40,362 nucleotides of DNA from a virus. The notes beneath the pieces were generated by a model. It was not told where the DNA came from and ran no database searches. It saw only the letters and a program-made list of their open reading frames with translations. Each line of letters starts with the position of its first letter. Positions within the stretch are counted from its first letter, which is position 1. This document shows, in pieces, positions 16,726 through 25,100 of the stretch. The translations under genes were made by a program, and so were the position numbers. The stretch is from the IMG/VR virus record IMGVR_UViG_3300048115_000492, positions 1 through 40,362 of that record. One strand, given 5' to 3'.

Positions 16726-18389
16726 CTGCAAAAGCTGACCTAATAAGCGTATCAAATCTGTCGACCTTTGGAACATGGAAAGATTTAACGAATGATCTTA
16801 GAGCAATAGCGCAAATAAGCGTTACGATGGGCGACAACGAAGTGAATAACGGAAATGTTGTTCTGAATGGTGATTTGACATTAGCACCATCAAAAGTATT
16901 GAAGATTGATACTATAACATCGACAGATAATGTTAATCTTGTAACCATAAACAAAAATTTGGTTAGGGTTAATGGTATAAGTTCTGTTCTACAAATTAAT
17001 TCGCTTAATGATGTAAGTGACAACACAACAGCAAGTAAACTATCTTTCAGTAAAGGTACTGCTCAAGTAGAATCTTTTTATATAACGACTAATGCAAATC
17101 ATACAGAACTAGAAATTGGTACAGCAAACAAACGCTTTTCTATAAGCAGTGGTGGTGTCATAAACTCTAGCGAGGCGCAGGGGTCTGTAACGATTCATAG
17201 TGATATGTTAACATCTGCTCTTGAGGGTAAAAACATTGGTCAAAGTCAACCTGCACTCGGTAAGTTCACTAAACTAGAGTGTACTGGAAGTGGTGGAAAT
17301 GGTATCGTTGACAATGTTGCTATTGGTACTAATATCCCATCGACAATCAAAGGCACAAGAATTGACATTGATCCAGACCCAGATGATAACTTATCTGATG
17401 GTGAAATTAATGCTCTTACTGGTCTTATTGATAACACTGCTATTGGTAGCAACATACCAAGAAGCGGTAGCTTCACTAGTATTATCACAACTACTGGTGT
17501 CACTGGCTCTGGTGGTACTCTTGGTTTTGGTGATGTTTATAACCAAGCGGGTTCAGTAAAAGTTGTTGATACTGTTAACAGAGTATTCAATGGTAGGGCT
17601 ACAGAAGTAGACAACAGCGCAGTTATAACAGTTATGGATGCAATTTATCCAGTTGGTGGAATATACATAACAACATTAGCCAGTTCACCAAATACTATTT
17701 TGAACTGGCCTGCCGGTAGTGGCGCAGGGCAATCTACTTGGGAAAGATTTGCTGAGGGTAAAACATTACTGGGGTATGATACAGGGGTCACTATTAGCGA
17801 CATACAGTATAGCACTGCTACTGGTGGTTATTGGCATATTGGTGTATCAGACGCAAGTAGATTTTTAGAGACAGAAGAAATTCAAATAAATGTTGGTGGT
17901 ACTACTATTACTGAACACGGTGCCACCATTACTGTCGGTCATGTTGCAAAAGTGATATCTAAAAATGGAGATGTTCTTAAAGTTGAATTAGAGGGTAATC
18001 CAACTCCGGCAAGTTCTGGTGTTGGCGTTCCATTTACTGTCCCCAACAATGCTGTAGCAGTTCATAAAAACTTTGGTACTGGTGGTGCGTTCGGTGGTTC
18101 TACAGCGCAAGCAATAGATGCTGAACACATTCCAGATCATGTTCATGACAATAAAGCATGGCATGGAGAGCAGTTCTATCTATACAATGATGCTAACTCA
18201 CCCACCTCACTATTTGGTACTAGTCGAGCGCAAGGTCCGGGTGTTGGGAGTGATGCTCATCTATACCAATACAGTGGTGGTGTGTATGGATATGAAACTG
18301 GCAGTGGTATTGAGCAAGTAGATGTCGGTAAACCCCATAATAATATGTCTGCATTTGTTACGACATATATGTGGAAAAGAACAGCATAA
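16722..18389 (+). CDS. Short tail fibre / collar-domain protein (gp10/gp12-like)
   Basis: A 555-residue fibre. Residues about 170-260 hold three degenerate repeats of the tail-fibre type (GKNIGQSQPALGKFT; VDNVAIGTNIPS; IDNTAIGSNIPRSGSFTSI). From about residue 310 comes the gp10-C/collar signature: YPVGGIYITTLASSPNTIL, then STWERFAEGKTLLGYD. Near the end are EHIPDHVHDN and PHNNMSAFVTTYMWKRTA, the standard receptor-domain ending. Histidines of the type H.H bind a metal ion in T4 gp12, and the HVH here could do the same. The N-terminal part should attach to the baseplate. The start overlaps the coiled-coil gene by ATGA. Confidence 0.8.
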   Translation: MTAKADLISVSNLSTFGTWKDLTNDLRAIAQISVTMGDNEVNNGNVVLNGDLTLAPSKVLKIDTITSTDNVNLVTINKNLVRVNGISSVLQINSLNDVSDNTTASKLSFSKGTAQVESFYITTNANHTELEIGTANKRFSISSGGVINSSEAQGSVTIHSDMLTSALEGKNIGQSQPALGKFTKLECTGSGGNGIVDNVAIGTNIPSTIKGTRIDIDPDPDDNLSDGEINALTGLIDNTAIGSNIPRSGSFTSIITTTGVTGSGGTLGFGDVYNQAGSVKVVDTVNRVFNGRATEVDNSAVITVMDAIYPVGGIYITTLASSPNTILNWPAGSGAGQSTWERFAEGKTLLGYDTGVTISDIQYSTATGGYWHIGVSDASRFLETEEIQINVGGTTITEHGATITVGHVAKVISKNGDVLKVELEGNPTPASSGVGVPFTVPNNAVAVHKNFGTGGAFGGSTAQAIDAEHIPDHVHDNKAWHGEQFYLYNDANSPTSLFGTSRAQGPGVGSDAHLYQYSGGVYGYETGSGIEQVDVGKPHNNMSAFVTTYMWKRTA

Positions 18390-18392
18390 GCA

Positions 18393-18404
18393 ACTATAAA
18401 TATA
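18393..18404 (+). promoter_or_regulatory. T4-type late promoter motif before the beta-helix gene
   Basis: TATAAATA, the T4 late -10 consensus, lies in the 40-base gap before the gene at 18430. It is 28 bases upstream of the ATG, and an AAGGA Shine-Dalgarno match follows it at 18415. The 12-base string ACTATAAATATA occurs again at 22045 before the next gene but one. T4 late promoters need no -35 box, so none is expected. Confidence 0.6.
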
Positions 18405-18429
18405 GCATAATATCAAGGACAAATAGGAA

Positions 18430-21400
18430 ATGGCTAAAAAGTTTACAGACTTAGAACTAGCATCAGCACTCACAACTAATGATGTGATTGCAATTGTTGA
18501 CGACTCAAATTCTAGCAGTAGAAGAATAACTGCTGAGAATGTTTCTGACTATGTTCTTAGTCAGTCTACATTGAACGCCGAAACGAATAAGGGCAATCTC
18601 ATTACAGTACTTAATGGTGCAAGTAATGTAGCAAATAATCTTCGATCTAATTTTTTCTTTATCCCAGAAACTAATCAATATCAAGATGGTGACTTCTTTT
18701 TAGATTATAACAATCTACAAAACAAACCACTAAATTCAAATAATAACTCTGCTTTTATTAACACAGAAAAATTTGTTTCTCTTCGTGCTGATGGAACTGG
18801 GCCCACTCTTTTAAAATTTAGGAATGTAGCAGATGCGGGTAATTCCGGCACAGAGCAAACTGTTACAACAGATCACATTTTAGAAGGCGGTAATGCTAAT
18901 AAAAGATTCTACAAAGATTCCTTAGTTAACACTGCGATTACCAATGCTTTTGGTGGTTTATTTAATCAATATAGTAGTACATTTGATGGTGGTAATGTAA
19001 GTGATAGTCTTCAAGATGTTAAAGCAACGTGGGAAGGCTATCCTTCGCCTACCTCAGGCTCTGCTAAAAAGATACAAATACAAGATACTGAAAGACAACT
19101 ACAGTCTTCGTTTGCAGAGGGTCAGACACTTAGAGTTTATGGTGGCGATAGAGGCGATAACCCAACGGACATACCAACAGTATCTGCTAGTGTTGATGCG
19201 GCTAACGGTGTTTTTGAATATGTTACTACTGGTACAACTGGCGCATTAACAGTTAGATATAAACTTGCAATGTTCAATTTAAAGGATGGTCAAATAGGGC
19301 CCAGAACAATTATTCCCTGCGTGTCCGGTAACGCTAATAATCTTAGTATTATAAGACACAATAATTTTGCCGATGGTGATACTGTACAAACAGTTAAAAA
19401 CTTATTTAATCCAACAAACTATATTGAAATTGATATCGATAGTGACCTAGCTAACCGAGGCGTGTGCGTATGGAGACAAGTAGGTGGTGCGGGTCCATAT
19501 AAACTAACTGCGATTCTAGGCCCTAAAGACCTTGCTGGCGGTGGTTTATGGAGAGATTATTATGCGTTTGACTACACAGCATGGTCTGGTAAAGACGAAA
19601 CAGATAATACATATCTAGCACCAACCAGTGACTTAGTGGGCGGTAGAAATGTAATACACTTCCCCCATCAAATAGGTGAAGTTACTGATCAAGATGACGA
19701 TGGTCTTAGGGGTTGGGTTGATGTTGTAATTCAAGCTGATGGTGCAACACCAGGTGTTGATATCAGTGCAGATGATGGTACTATTACGCTTAATGTAGCA
19801 ACTACTGATGACCTAGTGAGTATTAATGGAAGTGCATTTCCAGTCGAAGCCATAGGAAATACTTGCTATGTTGCCCATAATGACACAGAGAAACTTCAAA
19901 GTGCTATTGACAGTAAAGCAGATGCAGATCAAAGAAGCCTAAATCTAAACGGAAAAACATATAACGCAACTCATATAAAAATCCCTGATAGATTTGGTTT
20001 GACCGGTATAACAGGTATTTCGAAAATCAGAAAACTACCATTCAGTGGTCACACATCAGGCGTTAACACTGGTTTAGGTTCATATGACAACTCGCTTATA
20101 AAAGCAAAAGAATCAGTTAACTCTACACAAATATCTATTTCGGGTGTAGATTTTGAAGGTAACAATAGAAATCAATATTTGCTACAAGATGCTACTGGTA
20201 ACACCTTTATGGATTTCGGTATTCAGTCTGATAGTATTTTAATACAAAATTGTAGAATAAGAGATGTGGTTGGAGAGGGTATTAATGCAAGTTCACCTAC
20301 AGCATTTAAAATGCTTGCTTGTGAAATATCAAATAGTGGTACTACAGATAGACACGAATTTTCACCACTAACGATTGATGATGGTGAAAACACTATTGTA
20401 ACAGGTAATCTGATTCAGAATTATACCAATTTTATCGATGCTTCTGTTACTAAGCAAGGTGTTATTGCTAATAACATTATTAAAAATTTGACTGGTAATA
20501 TACAAGATGGTGAAGAAAACACTGATGTCGGGTCTGCTATATTTACATATGGTTCTACCTTCTTACTCAGTAGTCCCAATGTGATGATGGGTCCGTCTAA
20601 TGAATTTTTGACTAGCCCAGATGTGTTTAACTCAGAATTTGACGCTGTTAATATACTTAGAAGTAACATGAACAATGCACAAAATGCAGGCGATGATTAC
20701 GAAAGTGATATATTTGTGTATCAGGAAAATGGTGCTGTATTCGATCTCACTCAAGATAGCGTTCAGAGTACTGGCGGCACAATAAAGTATAGAACAAATC
20801 TAATAAGAAAATTAGGTGATGCGTCTAACTCGACTGAAGAAATATATGGAAACTTAGTTGGGCCGGGTGCTAGAGATATAAGAAACAATAGCTTCTTGAC
20901 AACCAACATATCCAATTATGGTTTGATTCAAGGTGAAACATATGAGATCAAAGTAGTTGGTAACACAGATTGGTCAAGGGCTGGCGCAGTTGCTAATATA
21001 GTTGGTACAGAATTTTTATATAACGGCAATGCGCTTAAACAGATAGACGGTACTACCAATCCAACATCTGGTACAGTTAGTCCTGGCTTTGCAGTACAAT
21101 ATCAAGATCGAGGCACAGCGGCTTTGACTGATGTTACTCTAATTAATAGTAATGGTGTTGTTCCTCAAGTCGGTACTGATATACAAGTTGGTGATAAAAT
21201 TACTGTGAGTGCAAGCACCCCCAGTGCCGCACCAGACCTAGTTACAGGGACATTTGCGGTCACTGCTAGAAATGGTAACGGAGATGAGTTTACTATAGCC
21301 GGTGCGGGTGACGCCACCGCAACGGAATTTGGCGATGCGGGAGTTCAGTTACATAAAGTTGTAGTGCAAAATAGCATATCGTTCGCTAATTTTAGTTCTG

Positions 21401-22095
21401 GTCTTGATAAAACTCAGGGTCAGTTTAAGTTTGCGATAAGCAATAACACTGACGGTTCTTTAGGTAGATTGTTAGGTAGTGGTGGATTTAGTTCTGGCGA
21501 ACTAAGCACTATATTCAATAGTCAAGTAAGATCAAGTGAATCTGACACATCAAAATTACATCCACCTGGATCATATCATGTTGGTATTGCATGGTCAGCA
21601 AATTATAGATATTATGTTAAGGCTGGCGACATTGCAACAGTCGGTAGATGGAGTGATCATAAACAATTAGATGGCACTACTGGTAAAGATACAAATACCG
21701 AGCAGTCGTTCCAAAATATTGATTATAATGGTAAAAATATGAACAAGGGTACAGATAATGACCCCATGAATGCCGGTAGAGCGTATAGAGATTTTGAGTG
21801 TGAAGTTGAAAATGCACAATATTTAACTACTGGTATGAAAATTAAATATCATAATAAGGTCGACTTTATGAATGCTCCTGCGGACTATAACGAGCATGGT
21901 ATTCTTGTCTTTATAGGCCCTTCAGCCACCGCAGGAAATATTCTTATTAGAACTAGACATTTTTCATCTGAAGCCAATCCATACAATGATGGAACTTCTG
22001 GTGCGAATCCAAACACTGCGCCGACTGTCGGTGAATCTAATGGCACTATAAATATAATAGACGACTTTGTGATGACACAAGGGCTTATTAAATAG
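18430..22095 (+). CDS. Spike- or fibre-like virion protein with right-handed beta-helix segment
   Basis: A 1221-residue protein. The N-terminus (FTDLELASALTTNDVIAIVD, then ITAENVSDYVL) is the usual virion-attachment start of phage fibres. Residues about 495-690 read like a right-handed parallel beta-helix: a turn with LNLNGKTYNATHIKIPDRFG, then runs such as ILIQNCRIRD, FKMLACEISNSG, NTIVTGNLIQNY and GVIANNIIKNL, spaced about one helical rung apart. Such folds occur in tail spikes that bind or cut surface glycans, but I see no firm catalytic residues. Residues about 831-868 carry the shared module (GETYEIKVVGNTDWSRAGA ... VGTEF). The C-terminal part is beta-rich and unassigned. An upstream late promoter motif suggests its own late transcript. 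Confidence 0.65.
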   Translation: MAKKFTDLELASALTTNDVIAIVDDSNSSSRRITAENVSDYVLSQSTLNAETNKGNLITVLNGASNVANNLRSNFFFIPETNQYQDGDFFLDYNNLQNKPLNSNNNSAFINTEKFVSLRADGTGPTLLKFRNVADAGNSGTEQTVTTDHILEGGNANKRFYKDSLVNTAITNAFGGLFNQYSSTFDGGNVSDSLQDVKATWEGYPSPTSGSAKKIQIQDTERQLQSSFAEGQTLRVYGGDRGDNPTDIPTVSASVDAANGVFEYVTTGTTGALTVRYKLAMFNLKDGQIGPRTIIPCVSGNANNLSIIRHNNFADGDTVQTVKNLFNPTNYIEIDIDSDLANRGVCVWRQVGGAGPYKLTAILGPKDLAGGGLWRDYYAFDYTAWSGKDETDNTYLAPTSDLVGGRNVIHFPHQIGEVTDQDDDGLRGWVDVVIQADGATPGVDISADDGTITLNVATTDDLVSINGSAFPVEAIGNTCYVAHNDTEKLQSAIDSKADADQRSLNLNGKTYNATHIKIPDRFGLTGITGISKIRKLPFSGHTSGVNTGLGSYDNSLIKAKESVNSTQISISGVDFEGNNRNQYLLQDATGNTFMDFGIQSDSILIQNCRIRDVVGEGINASSPTAFKMLACEISNSGTTDRHEFSPLTIDDGENTIVTGNLIQNYTNFIDASVTKQGVIANNIIKNLTGNIQDGEENTDVGSAIFTYGSTFLLSSPNVMMGPSNEFLTSPDVFNSEFDAVNILRSNMNNAQNAGDDYESDIFVYQENGAVFDLTQDSVQSTGGTIKYRTNLIRKLGDASNSTEEIYGNLVGPGARDIRNNSFLTTNISNYGLIQGETYEIKVVGNTDWSRAGAVANIVGTEFLYNGNALKQIDGTTNPTSGTVSPGFAVQYQDRGTAALTDVTLINSNGVVPQVGTDIQVGDKITVSASTPSAAPDLVTGTFAVTARNGNGDEFTIAGAGDATATEFGDAGVQLHKVVVQNSISFANFSSGLDKTQGQFKFAISNNTDGSLGRLLGSGGFSSGELSTIFNSQVRSSESDTSKLHPPGSYHVGIAWSANYRYYVKAGDIATVGRWSDHKQLDGTTGKDTNTEQSFQNIDYNGKNMNKGTDNDPMNAGRAYRDFECEVENAQYLTTGMKIKYHNKVDFMNAPADYNEHGILVFIGPSATAGNILIRTRHFSSEANPYNDGTSGANPNTAPTVGESNGTINIIDDFVMTQGLIK
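20920..21033 (+). repeat. Recurrent module in the beta-helix protein (coding)
   Basis: LIQGETYEIKVVGNTDWSRA, then GAVANIVGTEFLYNGN: a compact, clear copy. Confidence 0.7.
22045..22056 (+). promoter_or_regulatory. T4-type late promoter motif before the 1602-residue protein gene
   Basis: ACTATAAATATA is identical to the string at 18393. It lies in the last codons of the preceding gene, about 50 bases before the ATG at 22105. An AGGA Shine-Dalgarno match at 22094 overlaps the upstream stop codon. The same 12 bases before two neighbouring genes argue for a real signal. Confidence 0.55.
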
Positions 22096-22104
22096 GAAAA
22101 GTAA

Positions 22105-25100
22105 ATGGCAAGTATTAACAATATCTCATCAAACTCGGCAGTAATTAATGTAGGTAGAACTACACCAGTTTCACCTGGCGCTCAAACAGCAGATAAGTCA
22201 ATACCTGTTGTAATGGCATCTGATCAAACTGCAATTCCAGTCGAAGAGCAGAATAAAGTACAGTCAGAGGTTGCGCTATCGCTTCTAGGTATTCCAAGAG
22301 CAGAGGTTGCTCTAGGTATTTTTGCTGATGTAAATACTTACGATGTTAACCCATCTGAGTGGTCGATGAAGCCTGCATATCATACAGTGGGCGATGGTAT
22401 TAAGCATCTACCCACAGAAGCGGGTGCCCTTGTAGAAGCATCACGAAACAAAACAGCAGTACTAACGTCTAAGCGTTTTTTCAGATATCAGCCTGGTCGT
22501 GTATCTGCGGCTACATTTGGTATTAAGAGTTCTGTGTCTGTTGCAAAGTTTGCCAAAAATCCAGTTATTCGTAAATATGGTATCTACGACAAGTATGATG
22601 GTTATTATTGGGAAACCAGAAATGATGGTCAAGAAGATAACTTCTCGTGTGTTCGTAGAACTCAATCCTTACAATATGCCCCAGTTAGTCCATACGGTCT
22701 CGCAGGTGTTACAAAAAGAAGAGGCGAAGACAACCTAGGTACTATTGGTAATGCTGACGATTACACTGGCGCAGAAACTATTACTAATACTCAAATAGAT
22801 GATTATAGAATAGTTGGTCTTGGTGCTGATGAGAGTTCAGAGTTTTTAGGCTCTTTTGTAAAAGAAAGAAAGATATTAACAGAAAAAAGATTTGAACTCA
22901 TTGATGAAATTTTGGATAGTCTTCCAGATATTCCTGATAGTCAAAAACTTAATCTTGGTTACTCAACTAGCATTGCAACGGGCGTAAACTTTGAAAATAA
23001 TGATTTCTATGGGGCTTTTGCAGAAGCGTACAATACATCTTTAGGTGTTGATGCTGTTGACGCTTTAGAGTTTGATGCGGCTCAAATAAGAGCGAAGTGT
23101 GAACGTGATCTTAACTACTGGATCGATATGTTCTTAGAAGATTTAAAGTGGGGTGGTAACGCACATACTAAGTGGAACACAACTAACTTTGCGCTGTCAG
23201 ACGGCTCTAATTGGAGTGCTAAACCAGTGGGGCTTTTCCCCAACATACCACTATTTGAAAGAATTATTCATGAAAGACTACGCAAGCAGTTTGACGATAC
23301 TGTTAGTGGTAACTATGCAGATTCTGCTCATGCGGCTGTTGCTGTACTTTCTGATGTAAGCACATCGGCAAAAGCAAAACTTAGAACCTTAATGGATGAT
23401 ATTGTATTAGTTGCTTTCCCTGATGATTCAAGCAGCCCTAAAGTACCGACTACATTTGCTCCACAAACTAGTAATATTGACTATGGCTCTAAAGACAGTA
23501 TTGACACCATATATGAAGTTAAGAAAAACTTTTGGTCTTACTATGTTACAACTAAAACAGCAGAGATAACAGGTGTTACTGCGGCAAACATGACAGCAGA
23601 TAAGAAGTATACAATAATTGGTGGCACCTTAGAAACACATACTGTAATGGCGGCGATGTCTGATACAAACTTCAGTGGAGCGTCTGATGTTTATCTAGGT
23701 AAAACATTCAAGGTTAAAACGTCAGGGGCAACATTCCCAAATACAAGTACAATGATAGTTTGCGAAACTATTGACTATGTTGCGGCAGGCGGTGGTACTT
23801 CATCAAACGGGGTAAGTGCTTTATTCAACTTTACTGGTTTAACTAATGATCAAATAAAGGCAGTTATCAAAAATAAGTGTCAGCGAGATGTTGGTTATGT
23901 TATTGATGGATACAAAAATGATGTCAATAAAGGTATTGATGCAGAAACCACATATAATATGCAGATGTTTACTAGAGGTACTGGTATGTCAGTATACTCT
24001 CAAGTAGAATCTGATGGTACATTATCAGAGCCAACAAGACACGGACATTTGAAAACTATTCTATCAAATGATTTAAATGCGGCTGGGTTAAGTAGTGATT
24101 TACGAGCCAAACAAGATGCACTTGCCGCAAGGGTTGTTGCTAACTTTGCTAGAGAAGACTTGAAGACTCTTTCTCTTGCTCGTAATAATAGACCGTTCCC
24201 AGGTAATCTAGTTGTACTTCGAGATGGATTAATTCACACTCATGCGGCTGTCTTTGACCCATCATTACTTAAAGATGATAAAAATGTACTTGCTATTGTA
24301 GAAAATAATGGTGTCAGGTCTGATACATATGGGTCTAAAGTAGCTAACACATTTAAACTTACTGAGGGTATTGTTACTTTTGGTCAGCACGTTAAGATAA
24401 CTTGGAGTGGTGGTGCTTCTAGCATTGAAATTCAAGGTGGCTCAGGGGAAACTTCTCCCGATGTATTTGTTCAGAAAGGTGAAGTTCTAAGAGTTAGAAG
24501 AGTTTTAGGCCCTAGAGGTAATGAGTTTACTTTAATGAAGGCAGACGGAACTACATTTGGCAACCCACCCCAACCTTTGCCAGTAACAATTGCTTCGAGT
24601 GACATTGCGGGTCTAGGCTCTGTTTACATAAACACAGTTGTTCCATTTATGTTCCCTGTGGATTATGACTTGGAAGCAGTTAACAGTGGTGAAGCAAGTG
24701 TTACATCAGAAATTGCTACGACAACAGCTACAACTTTAAACTATGCTAGTGATGCAAGTGATACATCTAATCTGAGTTCAGATCGAGCAAAACAAAGACA
24801 GTTTAAGACATTCACTGCACCGACCAATACAGGTGCTGTGCCTAATGGTGCTATGTTCCCATATATGTATGCTTTCCAACAAAACTTATTAGACAACACG
24901 AATGTGCAAGAGGGTGATCAATGTCTAGGGTTTATTAACACTGCTTTGGACACATCGCAGGGTGATAGTGTTGATAGATTAAGATCACAGATCGATAATG
25001 TAAACTTCTATCCAGAATATGTAAACTGGATTAAGAATAATGTTAAGCCAGAATATTGGGGTGTTTACGAGTATCGTGTGCCTCGCTCAAGATTTAGTCA

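Noticed and set aside
16706-17026. Minus-strand 106-codon open frame inside the collar-fibre gene
   Set aside because: It is antisense to a gene with clear fibre motifs, and its composition is a mirror of that coding strand.
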